Below are positions 1 to 11,657 of a stretch of 64,000 nucleotides of DNA, one piece after another. A program made the translations under genes and the position numbers. The notes under the pieces are model-generated. The model saw nothing but the letters and a program-made list of their open reading frames with translations. It was not told the origin of the DNA and ran no database searches. The stretch's first letter is position 1, and every line of letters begins with the position of its first letter. Source of the DNA: Symsagittifera roscoffensis (lineage: Eukaryota > Xenacoelomorpha > Acoela > Convolutidae); assembly GCF_963678635.1 (NCBI RefSeq), contig NC_087063.1, positions 26,347,649 through 26,411,648 on the forward strand, read 5' to 3'.

Positions 1-141
1 TCTTGGAAAATATCATTATTATAATCAATTATAAATCCTTTAAACGCCTAAATTTGGTAATCATACTCGATTATAATTATCAAAAAAATTATCATAATAA
101 TCCGTTATAATCGATTCTTACGCCTAAACTTGGATGCGGGA
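1..141. repeat. F6 element, right-hand part (cut by window edge)
   Basis: AT-rich stretch built of degenerate TTATAATCGATTATAAT units, ending near GGATGCGGG at about 134-141. The same arm and the same GATGCGGG end close the complete F6 copy at 46440-46468, so this looks like the right arm of an F6 element whose left part lies outside the window. Confidence 0.5.
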
Positions 142-825
142 GAGAACTCTTGGAAAAGACAAAGCGTTGTAATCAGTTATGGAAGTGTAAGAGTCCTGCA
201 AATTAATTAACCACCAAGGCAAAAACTTTGAATTTTCTTCATTACTAAGTCAATTAAGTACTGCTGAGAAAACTTGTTTTGCTGCAAACTGTCGTTTTCT
301 TATTTAATCAGAAAAACTGCAAAAAAACTGCAATGTTTATTCTTCCGAGGATTTTTAAATTAGATGACTTTTTGAACAATTGGTTGCTTATGGTGAAAAA
401 ATTGTTGAAATTAATGAGAGAAAAACCAGATTATGACAAATTTTTCAAAATGGCATTATTGAAACTCTCAAAAACAAAATCAACCAAAATTGCAATAGTT
501 GTTAAATTCGAATCACATTTTGATTTAAATTTTTCTTTTAGAACGCAAAAATTGGACTCATGAACACCAACCGCGAATTACATTCTTTAACGTGTATATA
601 ATGAAATGCTCTTTGTATATACGTTTTTTAACGTCATATATTGCTGCAAAAGAAACTGTACCTTCCGTAATTTTTAACAAATTCTGGGGGATTGAAAATT
701 GACAATCAGGCCTGGTGTTGGAGACTGGATAGGCTAATAATCTGATGCCCTAGGTCACAGTAATGCAGAAAAACTTTTAAACATGCTTCAATATATAAAA
801 CGAGCGATTTTTTCAAGATTCCACA
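142..825. other. no gene seen
   Basis: AT-rich sequence. The longest frame (279-563, plus) has low-complexity Phe/Lys/Leu composition and no recognisable domain. Nothing supportable. Confidence 0.5.
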
Positions 826-1030
826 AACTGTCAGCGGATTCCGCAAAGTAAGTGAATCACGCCAAATTGGAAGCGGATTCCGCAAACGTATGCGGATTCC
901 ACTTGAAACTTGAGGAACTCGCCTACAATTGCAGATTTCAAAACTGCGTAATTTTTTTTAAAACATATATTATAGTTCCGACTTTCGAAGGAAAAAATAG
1001 TTATACTTGTAGCGGTTTTTTTATTCATTC
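826..1030. repeat. F4 cluster of GCGGATTCCGC motifs
   Basis: The motif GCGGATTCCGCAAA or close variants occurs at about 834, 873 and 893. The core GCGGATTCCGC is almost a perfect palindrome. The same motif forms a much larger cluster at 28205-29290. A GTTCCGACTTTCG sequence shared with the F1 ends lies at about 975. Confidence 0.5.
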
Positions 1031-1189
1031 AGTTTTCGGCGATCAAAATAATAGTTTTGAAAAAAAGTTCTACCCTATTGAAGGTATTGACTCCCTGAAA
1101 TTGAATTTAAAAAATTTGTATCCTCACAATTTTTTTTAGCAAAAACATGGGAGTTGAGTGTCGTGCGAGCGTCGCGTTTTGTGTACACA

Positions 1190-1552
1190 GAAATGACAAA
1201 AGCCATTACTGCAACAAATGCAAAAAAGTTTTATCTTCACGCTTCACGAATCGAGGCTGGGTGTTCTTGGTCTTGCGGTAGAATGCGACTACGACGACCT
1301 AATGCATGATGTTCAGCTTGTAAATGTAGTCGAATAGCTGGGTTTTTATTCTACTTCAGCAGATGTCAGCAAAGATTTCCTTTATTCGTTTTTAGACGGC
1401 ATAAAATTTTTCATGGCAATGAAGGGTGGTTTAAAAAACAATGTGGTCTGTATGTTCAAAATGGAATTACGAAAATGATATTAACGCCTGCGAAATATAA
1501 CTCAAAATTCACCAACTACAGCGAGTTTAAAAACATCAACCTAGAAGCAAAC
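1190..1552 (+). pseudogene. pseudogene copy of an unrecognised coding sequence, plus arm of an inverted pair
   Basis: This 363-bp block is clearly homologous to 1939-2303 read on the other strand. Shared peptide stretches include YDDLM-DVQL, TSADVSKDFL and SFLDG--FFM. This copy is broken: it needs a frameshift near 1248 (between FYLHA and RLGV), has an in-frame TAG after VNVVE (about 1334), and changes frame at a run of six A followed by C at about 1435. After that point the conserved peptide continues in the -1 frame (LYVQNGITKMIL, PAKYNSKFTNYSEF). I do not recognise the protein family. The upstream and downstream flanks are not shared with the partner, so the duplicated unit is about 365 bp. 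Confidence 0.6.
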
Positions 1553-1938
1553 TTATTTCTCGACTCGCTGCGAAGTTGATAATATAAATAAAGTCAATTC
1601 AAGTTGGTCGGTTAGTTAATGCGAGAGAACAACCCAGAAGTCGATTCAATTTAAAAAAACTAGCTAATTTTACGTCATGGGTCACACGACCCTGTTTTGA
1701 ATCGCCTCATTAAGTTCGAAAACCCCGGACAATACTTGACTTTTTGTTGGTTTATGCTTAAGGTTGATTAAAGAGAACAAAAGTGTACAGGCAAAAACTG
1801 GTCGAGTAACGAATGAAGACGAAGTGTGCATCCAACACCCGTCAATAATGAACTGAATAAAAAAAATTTATGCGTGGCAGTTTGATTTTGTCCGAAATAA
1901 ACAATATTTTTCAAATTTTTTTAGCTTATAATAAAAAA
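1553..1938. other. spacer between the inverted pseudogene copies
   Basis: 386 bp separating the two arms. No open frame of note and no recognised repeat. Confidence 0.4.
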
Positions 1939-2303
1939 AGCTTCCTTCTAGGTAAGCTGTTTTTTAAGCTCGCTGTAGTCGGTCAATTTTGAGCTATATT
2001 TTGCTGGCATTAATATCATGTTCGTGAATCCATTTCGAACATACAGATCACATTGTTTTTCACACCACCCTTCTTTCCCATGAAAAATATTAAGCCGTCT
2101 AAAAACGAAAGGAAATCTTTGCTGACATCTGCTGAAGTACAACAAAAACCCAGCTCTTCGTTTGTATTTAGAAGCTGAACGTCATACATTAGGTCGTCGT
2201 AGTCGTTTTCTACCGCAAGACTAGGAACACCCAGCCTTGATTCGTAAGCGTGAAGATAAAAAATTTCTGCCTTTTTTGCAGTAATCGCATGAGGAGTCAT
2301 TTC
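1939..2303 (-). pseudogene. second copy of the unrecognised coding sequence, minus arm of an inverted pair
   Basis: The better-preserved partner of 1190-1552. One frame reads from about 2303 to 2016 (MTPHAITAKKAEIFYLHAY at its start, later TSADVSKDFLSFLDG and MGKKGGVKNN). The homologous peptide then continues in the -1 frame (DLYVRNGFTNM, PAKYSSKLTDYSELKKQL) to a TAG at 1948. Both copies change frame at the same A-rich site, so the frame relation predates the duplication. A run of about 75 open codons at 2297-2524 (minus), containing NCEQFLDQAEKTF, lies directly upstream and could belong to the same source gene. Family unknown. It could be an exon of a lost gene or a transposon-carried fragment. 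Confidence 0.55.
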
Positions 2304-2854
2304 CACTCAGGCCTGGGGTAATGATGAACGGATGGGACTTTCAGTGAATATTGGTATAAGAGTTGACGCAGATTCCAAATATTCGCTTGTTTTTTTAACA
2401 ATTTTGAGCAATACTTTATTAAGTTTATGTCCAAAACAGAAATGGAGATGAGAGAAACGTTAAAACGCTGTGGAATCTGGGAAAATGTTTTCTCAGCCTG
2501 ATCCAAAAACTGCTCGCAATTCAAAAAATTCGCAATTTGGCCTCGTAATCTTTTTTTTAAGGGTTGCTAATCAAAACGAAATAGCTGAGGCTCAGTTTTT
2601 TAGTTGGATTAAATATGACACGATTCAAATCATACCTTTTAAAAAATGTTTTGGATCATGCAAACATCATTTTCCACCACCAAATCTGCAAGGGAGAGAA
2701 GAATAATAATTTGGTCTAAGTTTTCCTGAATGTCAAAAAAAGATTTGTCAAAAAAAGATTTTTATTTTTGCTGAGCAGCGAAACATCAAATTTTGGGAGA
2801 AAAAACCGCCATCCTTTATGATAATTTCACTGACGGCAACTTGCAACAACACAG
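2304..2854. other. no supported gene
   Basis: Contains the minus-strand open stretch at 2297-2524 noted with the neighbouring pseudogene. Otherwise nothing recognisable. Confidence 0.4.
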
Positions 2855-3300
2855 AGGAACAAGGAAAGGCGGTTGCTGGGCAAGTAGCAGAGAATGCTAC
2901 AACCGTAGCCTGAAAAAATACAACAAAAAAGTTAGTGTTGTTTTTAGTGTCGCTTTTTGTCTGCGTGGTGTGATAAAAGGAGCTGAATAAAAAAACTGGA
3001 GGTTAGGTATAATCAGTCATAGTAAAGAAAGCAAACTGAAAAACAATGTTTTGTAGAAAACTTACTTCAAAAAAAAGTTCAAAATGTTTTCGAAACTTTT
3101 GCAGTTTTGCAGTTTTCTGAAAATTTTGATTCCAAAAGGCGCTAAAATAAACAAAATAAATTAAGGGTTTTTAGGTAAAAGTAAGTTTTTACGTTGTAAA
3201 TTAGGCTAGTGTAAGCCTTTAAGCAATTAAAGAAAGACTGCCCGCTCGCTTAGTTCGCTCGAAATAAGACAAAAATAAAAAACTTCAAACCAGTTTTTCA
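2855..3300 (+). mobile_element. F2 non-autonomous repeat element
   Basis: It begins with ACAAGGAAAGGCGGTTGCTG and a GGGCAAGTAGCAGAGAATG block. It ends with CGCTCGCTTAGTTCGCTCGA followed by a TTCAAACCAGTT stretch. The same two ends at the same spacing recur at 29867-30290, with shorter 5' fragments at 27045-27115 and 27505-27560. There is no coding capacity. Confidence 0.55.
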
Positions 3301-3449
3301 CAACACCGGAAAATTTGTTCAAATTTTTTTGATGTGGCTCGAATCACAAATGTAAGGGTTTTAATATGATATATCAATCAACCCAGTGCAATTAATAATT
3401 GCCGTACCTGATTTTGCGTGGTACCTGAACAGAAAAACACAAATAAAAC

Positions 3450-3503
3450 ACAAAGTTCCTCCCCAAATACAAAGTTCCTCCCCAAATACAAAGTTCCTCC
3501 CCA
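3450..3503. repeat. 18-bp tandem repeat, three units
   Basis: ACAAAGTTCCTCCCCAAAT is repeated three times head to tail with almost no change. Confidence 0.85.
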
Positions 3504-4780
3504 TTTTTAATGGACTGAACAACAAAATAAACTCTTGATTAAGAAAAGAAACTGAACAAGGCAATCTGTTCATTTTAGTGATATAATTCAGCTATTTTAG
3601 AAAATTTAAGCTAATGTTTCCGTTAACTTGAGGCTTATTTTTTTTTTCGACAAATCACATACTAAAACGTTATAATTTGTTGCCTTTTTTCGCGTCACCT
3701 CGCTCTGCCGGCCGTTTTCAGGCATAAATTTTTTTGAACTTTTCAAAAGGGAAGGTTTGAGTTAGTGTTCTAGAAGATAAGCTTACACTATGGCGTCTTA
3801 TACGAAGTAGAACTTCCTTTGTTAAGTTGTCGCACGATAGCTGGCATCAAATTGAGTTTTAAAAAAATGTACATTTTTTCAAACAAACTCATGTCGCAAA
3901 AATATTTGGGTAGCATAAAGTTTTTTCTTCAAACTTTTGGATTTTCATTTACGCAGCTGATACGTCGAAAAAAAAAACACTTTTCGGCATAATTTTTCTG
4001 GCGAAACGGCAAAACTAAAATAAATTTTTCAGCCAAACTTCCCTAGTCTCATTATTTAACAGCATTTTGGGCTCATACCGAACAAAAATATTAAATGATT
4101 TTGTTTAATTTATTGGAAACAAATTTCAAATTCAGGAGTAATTCTTAACACAATTGCGATGCTGCAAGCAAATTTCAAAAGTTTTTTGGCTGGTGTATTT
4201 AATTGAAACTAATCATGTTCTGACAAAAAAAGAAAGCGCTTTTTTTTCTTGACCGAAAACAACCACTTTAATTTTTTTTCCTCATAGAATTTTTGAAAAT
4301 TTTATCACGAATTTCAATTGTCAATAAACTACTCCGAAAATATAAAAAAGTTATTTAGTAGAAAAAAAACAAAATAAGTGTTTTTCTAGGTAGAAATAAG
4401 TAGAAAGAATAAGTGTTTTTTTTTTCGGGGAAATAAATAAAGTTCAAAACGTTTTGCAAAATTTGCATACCTTTTTTATTTATTTATTTAGGGATAAAAA
4501 ATTTCAATATTTTAATTTTTCAGTTTTCACAAAAACAAAAAAAATGTATTTCATCAAAAATTTTGTTACATTGGTCAATTTTGTTCCGACAAGGCCCATT
4601 TTCAAAAAACTCAGACCTGGTCACGCAAATTGCTATGCAAATTGCGCAAAAATGGCAAAACATATTATGCCAAAACCTCCATGAGCAAAATACCATACCA
4701 ACCAATTTCATGTACCAAAATTTATCATACTATGAGATCCCATGCCAATTGCAACAGTCACAAAAACTATCAACAAAAAA
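3504..4780. other. AT-rich, no gene seen
   Basis: Homopolymer-rich AT sequence, including a short TTTATTTATTTA run near 4480. Frames at 4454-4817 overlap on both strands and have no family signature. Confidence 0.5.
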
Positions 4781-4922
4781 TACTTTTAAAGCATGGCCAG
4801 AAGTAAACCTAAAGTGATGATACTTAAGTTCGCGCTGTTCATGATCATTAAAAAATACTTTTAAAGCATAGCCAGAAGTAAACCTAAAGTGATGATACTT
4901 AAGTTCGCGCTGTTCATGATCA
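4781..4922. repeat. 75-bp direct tandem duplication
   Basis: The unit starting TACTTTTAAAGCATGGCCAG at 4781 is repeated from 4856 with one or two changes, and ends at GCTGTTCATGATCA in both copies. This is a recent duplication. Confidence 0.9.
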
Positions 4923-4973
4923 ACGCAAATTCAAGATAACCAAGCACCAAACTCAAACGAATTCATATTTTGG

Positions 4974-5996
4974 ACTAGCACACCCGCACTGACAAAAATG
5001 GTTTCGGATCGATTTAAATTGATTTTAAATCGATCCAAATCGATTAACAATGTACATTTTACGAAGTTAAATGGATTTTAAATCGATTTAAATCGATTTT
5101 TTTGAAAATTTTATGGCGATTTAAGTGTCTAAAAAATCGATTTAAATCGATTTGGATGGATTTTTCGACTCACTAAAATCAATGTTTTTGCTAACAAGGC
5201 GAAAAAAACACCCTTTAAAAAATTGTTGGATTTTTTTTATTCTCGATTTTTGGAATATAAACACTCGTGCCATATGTTATAAAATTCAATAAAATTATCC
5301 ACATGAATCAGATTTTAAGCTCGAAAATAGGCAATGTAATTATAGAAAATTTTTGTAAATCCTATGTAACAAACAAGAAAAGGGTCAGAAAAAATTAAAA
5401 TTTGATCTCATTAATCTGCAATTATATTATAGAAAATTTTGAAGATAAATCAAATTTTGTGCAAAATTTCGGATAAAACGAATCAAGAAAAGGATCATTA
5501 TAGATCAGTTTTTGAACTCAAAATATGCAAGAAAATTATAGAATTTCATCGATATTTTGGTCTTTTTGCTGGGTCTTTTTTATGCTACAATACGCTATGG
5601 ATGTAAAATGAAAAATGATAGGCAATAAATAAATGCAATAGAAATTCGAAACTGATAAATCTCGAATGAAAAAAATCGATTTAAATCGATTTTAATCCGT
5701 TTTAATCCCCTTAAAAATAAAAACAAATTCAGACTGAAAAAAGGCATTTAAATTGATTTAAAATCGATTTCGATCAGTTTTTTTAGCTGGGATTTAAGAT
5801 CAATTTAAATCGATTTTAAATCGATCAAAATCAATCTTCATCTTTTTTATTTAATCTTCGTACTTTTTTCATACTAAAATCGATCTAAATTTAATCAACG
5901 TAATTTTTTCATACTAAAATTGATCTGAATTTAATCAACGTACTTTTTTCATACTAAAATCGATCCTAATCCATTTTTGTCAGTGCGGGTACTGCT
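4974..5996. mobile_element. 1-kb MITE with perfect 20-bp terminal inverted repeats and GATTTAAATC arrays
   Basis: Left end ACCCGCACTGACAAAAATGG (4982-5001) is the exact reverse complement of 5971-5990. The similarity extends imperfectly outward into a CTAGCA motif on both sides (about 4974 and 5995). Just inside each end lie arrays of GATTTAAATCGATTTTAAAT-like units (about 5005-5165 and 5665-5970), so the subterminal arrays are themselves inverted. The middle is plain AT-rich sequence with no open frame. The CCCGCAC ends resemble those of the F6 elements. Non-autonomous DNA transposon; superfamily not determined. Confidence 0.85.
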
Positions 5997-6809
5997 AGCA
6001 TGAGCTTAATTTAGTAGTAAAATGTTGGAAAATTTGCACAGTTTGTTTGAAAACGCATATAATGTATAAAGCAACGTAAAACAAAGACAGAAACACTCTG
6101 GCGCTGCAGCAAATGGAGATTATACAAGTGCACGAAAAGTTAAATCACAGAAGGGCAAAAATATAAGTTCAAATAACCTTGAGATGCGGAGATAACCCAA
6201 ACTCTGAACAAAAGCAAGCAGACGAAATCCCAGTTCACCATAGCCACATAATCTGCATAACACCATGACCGCCATTTGGATATCCCGGATCGCTTTAAGC
6301 AGTTTTATCTTTTCGATAGTGGAAACCAAAATGCGGAACGCACTCTAGTTTTTGGCGATATTGGAAACCTCTTCTTTTTCAATTTGTACAACATATACCT
6401 CTGGATTGGAGGTTATTAACAACTGCTAACGGCGTCTAAAAACTGCTCAGCAAAAAACGCTTATAAACCTATAACAGATTTTTAATTGCTTAAATTGCTC
6501 AATGGTGGCATTATCCCGAAACGATTTCTGATCGGCTTTGAAATTGCGGCGTTAACTGGTTTTTCGTCTAATTACTAAACCGACGAGACTTTCAGGGATC
6601 TTCAGATAAGAGATCAAAGGAAAGAGCCAAAAAATTGGTTAATGCTGACATATTTAGCTTTTTAGGCTAAATGCCGCTCCGTTGTTATCACCAGTTTGAC
6701 CTGTAGTGGCTGATTTTAAGATGTCTCTTAAATCATGTAGATGTAAGAGGTATATAAACTTGTTTTATATTTTGACAAATTCTAGTGGATTATGACTTCC
6801 TCGACTGAC

Positions 6810-8387
6810 CTTTGTGACTGGGTCTGAGGTGTCTATTGTAGTCAGCAGGTAAAGCGAGATTGTTGGCATTGTGCACGACATAGCTGGCGCTATTGTTGTT
6901 TTGCCCCCCTTTGGTGGTCCCACACTTGACAAGCAGCAAAATAAGCAGGAAATAGTTAATCATAATCCAATTTAGGATGAACCAGTTCTGGTAAAACATT
7001 CTGGGAAAATTTAATTCTGACGTTTGGAAAATTCAAAACGATTGGAATAACTGCTTTCTCTTGTCATGTAAATGATGAAGCGTCATTAAATATAAAAACC
7101 ACACGGAAAATTATTATTTGAATGTTTTTTGAAGCTTCACAATAGCAAATTTTTTTCTTAAATAAATCTGTCACGCTGATGTTTCAATAAAAAAAATCTG
7201 ACAAGGATGAAATCGTAAAGGAAAAAAATTGGTAAATAATCGACCATTAAATGAAGTAGTTACTAGGCTGGCATTAAAATAATGTGAATAACGAGGATTT
7301 TCTATCTATGGAAATTGAATTACATTTTTTTTTCACCAACGATGAAGATTTAAAACGATTGGAGTAATTGTTTTCGCTTGTGTTGTATGTATAAACCGAA
7401 GTGGCATTAAATATTTAAACTGCTCCAGTGTTTTTGGTAAGAAGGAATAATAATTTTAAATTCCCAGCAAAGATCGAATATTGCACCATCCAAATGTTAA
7501 TAACATCCGATGCAAATCGATTTTTTTTTATTTGTTGGAGCTCCCTTTAAAAGAGTTACTGAAAGGAACATTTTGATCTGAAATAGACGACACTAGTTCT
7601 AAATCAGTGCTACATACAGTTGTTAACAAAAGCACACCAATGAAAAAAAGAATACTAATTTTAATATTTTATGCTGGCTCATCATCCAAATATGTATTAA
7701 AGTTAAGGGTAACATAACGACATTGTTTTCATTGGAGCTTCTCGGTTGGGTTAGCCCAAAATTTTTTTTATTGGATTTTGAAAGTGGACATATGGTTATT
7801 TATAATTAAATATGCAACTGCTATAGTCAGCTTATCCCGTTGATGAAACAATAAATAAAAATAACAGTTGTCGGCCGATAAGCTCTCTTCAAATTAAAAG
7901 CCTGGAGTTCATCAGTTGACCTGCTATCATCACTTTTCTCTCTTTATATATTTCTGTTCAGCAGTTTTTTTTAATCTTTTGGTTAATTTGTATTCATGTT
8001 ATATAACTTTTTTCTTTTGGTTAATGCTTTTTATTTTTTGGTTATTTGATATTCACTGAAATGATTTCATGTAAAATTTTTCTTTTGTTCTTTGGAATTT
8101 TTTCTTTCAGATAATGACAATTTTTTCAGTTTAGCCAACCCGTTTGGCCCTAAATTCAACGAAGCACTGAAAAGAACTCAAACCTGGTATGAAATTGGCT
8201 CCAGGCCTCCTACTAAGATTTAAAATGAACAAAGTGTAGCGCTATGGTCAACTCTGAGCTGATTTATTTATTGGTTGATTTGCATCCTTGGGCCATAGAA
8301 TGAAATAACAGCAGATATCAGTGAATGCAATGCCATAAAGCCACTGATAATAACAACACAAATTTCAAAGACAAAACTCTTTGGGTG
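6810..8387 (-). CDS. candidate partial gene: two exons of an unrecognised membrane protein
   Basis: Two stretches look coding. Exon 8287-8387 follows a pyrimidine-rich CCACCAG acceptor and encodes a hydrophobic segment (HPKSFVFEICVVIISGF, then HSLISAVISFYGP). Exon 6810-7000 follows a TTTTCCCAG acceptor and encodes MFYQNWFILNWIM, a second hydrophobic run (NYFLLILLLVKCG) and a polar tail (NNNSASYVVHNANN, PADYNRHLRPSHK). Phases fit: the first exon ends with AG, the second begins with A, giving Arg. The first exon would need a GA donor (CCCAAG then GATGCA). The second exon either runs to a TGA/TAA-type stop at 6790-6792 or uses a good GTCAGT donor at 6809. A further GC-richer stretch at 6150-6310 could be a third exon, but its frame is unclear. 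Upstream exons were not found. I do not recognise the family; it may be a multi-span membrane protein C-terminus. Confidence 0.35.
7034..7413. repeat. diverged direct duplication
   Basis: AAAACGATTGGAATAACTGC at 7034 and its relative at 7351 start two ~60-bp related stretches, both ending in CATTAAATAT. They lie about 317 bp apart, inside the putative intron of the candidate gene. Confidence 0.5.
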
Positions 8388-9532
8388 CTGGTGGGCAAAC
8401 ATTCAACAGTGCCAACATCCGATAGTACAAAGGAATAATAAGTTGTAATACTAATGAAACCTTTCACAAGTTTGATCGAAAAACGGAAAGTTTTTTTCAG
8501 CCTTTTTATTGTCATTTGTAAAGTAAAATTGTGTTTAGGTTGTTTGCATAATTGGATTTTTGCAAAATTTTCTTCTCTCAAATTCTGTTCTGGACCATTA
8601 GTTGCGCACTGAGCTGAAAAAACCATTTGATGAAAACTTGAAATCATGATTTGATAATTTAGCACAAGTACTCGAATCTTTCTCAAAACCTGAGCTAAGC
8701 TTATATTGAAAAAGAAGTGGTTGAACCCAAATAACTTTGAATGCGTCATTTTGGAAAGTTCTTCTAATTCGAGTGCATGAAAACCAAAACTCCTATAATA
8801 TGATGGGAAAATTGCTTGAACAAGTTTAGCACCCTAAACAGAAGAATTTTCTCAAATGACTGATACTGCTCATTGAGATCAACATCATGAATTTGCGAGG
8901 GGCTTATCTAAGGTTTTCTCGAGGAAGATTGCAAGGGGCTATTCTAAGGTTTTCTCGAAGAAATAAATTTTCCGAGCTTTACCAAATCAAATGAAAAAAT
9001 TTACTTTGCCAAAAAAAAATGGATTCTGGATTCAATTAGTTAATTTTTTGTGGTGCAGTTTCCGCAAGTTTATTAATTTGAAAAACAATCATTGAAATTA
9101 CTTTATATCATTAAATCAATAACTGGAATTCAAAACCGATTGCATATTTTACAATTGAGTTTTCTAAAAGTTTTTCGGAAAACTTCCGAAAACTTATTTC
9201 AAATAATTCCTCTGCTCCAGAAGCTTGATTGTGATTTTAAAAATGGTTGTGCATTCTGCTAGGTAAAATCAACCAAAATTTACAAGCTCAGTTTTTTTAC
9301 GTGAGTGATATATACATTGTTGAATCAATTCGAATAGATCGCAAGAAATATCAATACTGATAACCTTACCATATTTGATTTTGCTTTCAGCAAATGAACT
9401 CAATTTGACAAAATTTTTAAAAATTGATCCAACTTTTTTCTCTAGTAGAGTGTTTAGTATTCAACTAGCCTCTTTTGGTGGAGTTTTTTTTATACTATCT
9501 TAAAAATATTGATGTATTGAGCTCAAAATTTA
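8388..9532. other. no supported gene
   Basis: AT-rich. A 143-codon open frame at 8318-8749 (minus) is Lys/Phe/Leu-rich and has no family signature. A short tandem duplication with TCTAAGGTTTTCTCGAGGAA occurs at about 8895-8965; that motif is also found near the 3' ends of hAT-like (F8) repeats. Confidence 0.4.
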
Positions 9533-10061
9533 ACAAGACTGCTCGTATCAAGGCGAAGCCCTGAATGTACCGACTGCCTTTTAAGGTTTTATGGAGCGGT
9601 AATAACATTAAAAAATTAAATGTAAGAAAAAATAAAATTGTTTTTTCCAAAATTTGAAATTTTTCATGAAAATCATCCCCCCACACGCCATATAAAATCC
9701 AAAAAGATAGATTTCACTCCTTGTAACAAATCAATTATGGAAAATAAGCTTCTTTCAACCAATTTGGAATGATTTTTAAGACGGATTAACTCTCCGCTCA
9801 CGCGTTAATAGCGCGAAGTATATCGCGCGTTAATTGTCCCAAATTGGCCAAAATGGCAATCTTTAAACCCCCATAACTTTACGAAAAATGATCACAGGTG
9901 AAATATCTTTTCAAATTTGAGCTCAGGACAACAATACCTTTTGAATGATATAAAAAATTTCTGTCAAAAATGGCTAGTTATAAAGTCGAAATTTGTCTGA
10001 AGAAAAAAAAACCGACCCCGAGCACAAATATTCCGTTACTTTCGTATCGAAAGTCGGAACA
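9533..10061 (+). mobile_element. F1 element, copy A
   Basis: Starts ACAAGACTGCTCGTATCAAG with an AGGGC-GAA-GCCCT type hairpin, then TGTACCGACTGCC. Ends at TTCGTATCGAAAGTCGGAAC, which forms a second hairpin. The interior carries a conserved CGCGTTAATAGCGCGAAG centre. Full-length relatives are at 11658, 13343 and 14576. No open frame that is conserved between copies. Confidence 0.75.
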
Positions 10062-10660
10062 AAAACTTTTTATCTTTGATTATTTATTTGAAGTTATGGG
10101 GGTTTGTAAAATGTCATATCATTTTAGCCAATTTGGGACAATTAACGCGCAATGTATTTCATTTTACAACTCGAAGGCAAAAAAATCCGGCTCTAAAATT
10201 TTTCCAAGGAAATGTGAGACTGGAAATTAGTCTAGTTGTTTTGTTACTTTAGCGAACTCTTTCATTTTGTACTTTATATGGCGTGCAAAAAATGATTCAT
10301 CACCCTCTCTGAAACAGCTCATATATTGGTAAAAGTTTTCCGTTAATTTAAAAGTCAACTCATAGACATTATAAGGCAATTGGAACAGTCTTGACTTTCG
10401 AAGAAAAAGACGGAATATTTGTGCTCGGAGTGTTTGGTTTCTCCAATGCATATTCGAGTTTTTAACTAGCCATTTATGATGGGATTAATTTACATCGTCT
10501 GAAAAATAATGATGTCTTAAGCAGAAATCTAAAAAAAAAAAACATTTTTCGTTTAATTATTTGTTGTAAATATATGGGGTTTGAAAGTTACCAATTTGGT
10601 CAAAATGGGATAATTACCGCACGATTCATTCGCGCAAAATCAGCGTAATCGGGGAGTTAA
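10062..10660 (-). repeat. diverged F1 fragments
   Basis: 10085-10300 and 10370-10660 match F1 on the minus strand (GACAATTAACGCGC, ACTTTATATGGCGTG, ATTTGTGCTCGGAGTG, TTTTTAACTAGCCATTT) but with many changes. Older insertions next to copy A. Confidence 0.5.
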
Positions 10661-11657
10661 ACCAACTCAAGTTGAATTTAGGCAAGCAAGGTGCTCTTAA
10701 TAATGCGCTACCAGGCTAAAAATACGTCAACTTGCACTTAACAAAGCGTTAAGAGAGATAAAATGAAGAAACCAAAAAAAATCTGAAGAAACAAATTAAC
10801 TGAATTATAAAAATTTTCTTCCTGATAAATGAATCCTTTTTGGCACCCGCACAAAACCAAATGGCAGTTTTTCTTGTCGATTTCGGAAACCGTTTTCAGG
10901 ACAATTTTTTATCAGAGTCAGGTGATGGTTTAGATTGCAGCGGACGTAGCCTCATCAGCTTTTCAAACCCCTCCCCACACAAAGGGTCCCCTTTTGGTTC
11001 TATTTCACGACATCCATTTATGGCAGACTGACCCTTAAGGTTTCCAAAAGTTCCTAAAAACGGAATTTTGACCTGTTTTTTGAAAAATTTGGTGCAGAAA
11101 AATTAGTCGAAAAAAGGTTGCTATGGTGTTTTTCGAGAGCTCGAAAAATTAGTTTGGCCTTGAAAATCTCCCCTCGAGAAAATGCTAGATCAGCACTATT
11201 TATGTCGAAACATCGATATCAATGAATTGAGCGGAATGATGAGGAAATTCTAGCGATTCTCCTCAGCACGGGCTATTCTGCTCAAAAAAGGTCATAAAAG
11301 TATTTAAATTTTCCTACCTCAGAGTTTTCCTATCTTACCATGGGAAAAATTGTTAGACACCTGGACCTTGGGAAACTGCCACACTCAAGTGAACTGTTAG
11401 GAGTGAAGTTTGTGTTACATCAAGATCATAGAACAGTCAGAAGTGTTTGTATATTTATTTTGGATTTAAGTTTCGGTCCAATCAGTCTATTTGAAAAATG
11501 AACAGGGAATATGAATAATGAACATGTTTTTTAAAAATTCAATATCGGCTGCAAAACTCCACGACTATAAGACCATATTTTTGCTATCAAAAACATGATC
11601 GCATTATCAATAATGGATTTCAAATTTAAAGACAATGGGTAATTGAAGTGAAATCAA
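10661..11657. other. no gene; decayed F8 (hAT-like) fragment at about 10950-11190
   Basis: The part CCCCACACAAAGGGTCCCC to TTTTCGAGAGCTCGAAAA, then CTCCCCTCGAGAAAATGCTA, matches internal and 3' segments of the F8 elements at 17370, 35684 and 52587. The rest is unassigned AT-rich DNA. Confidence 0.4.

Noticed and set aside
1190-1552. Programmed frameshifting as an active mechanism here
   Set aside because: The plus copy has an additional frameshift and a stop, so it cannot be active. Only an ancestral role remains possible.
8318-8749. 143-codon minus-strand open frame
   Set aside because: Lys/Phe-rich with no family signature. The likely exon at 8287-8387 is read in a different frame.
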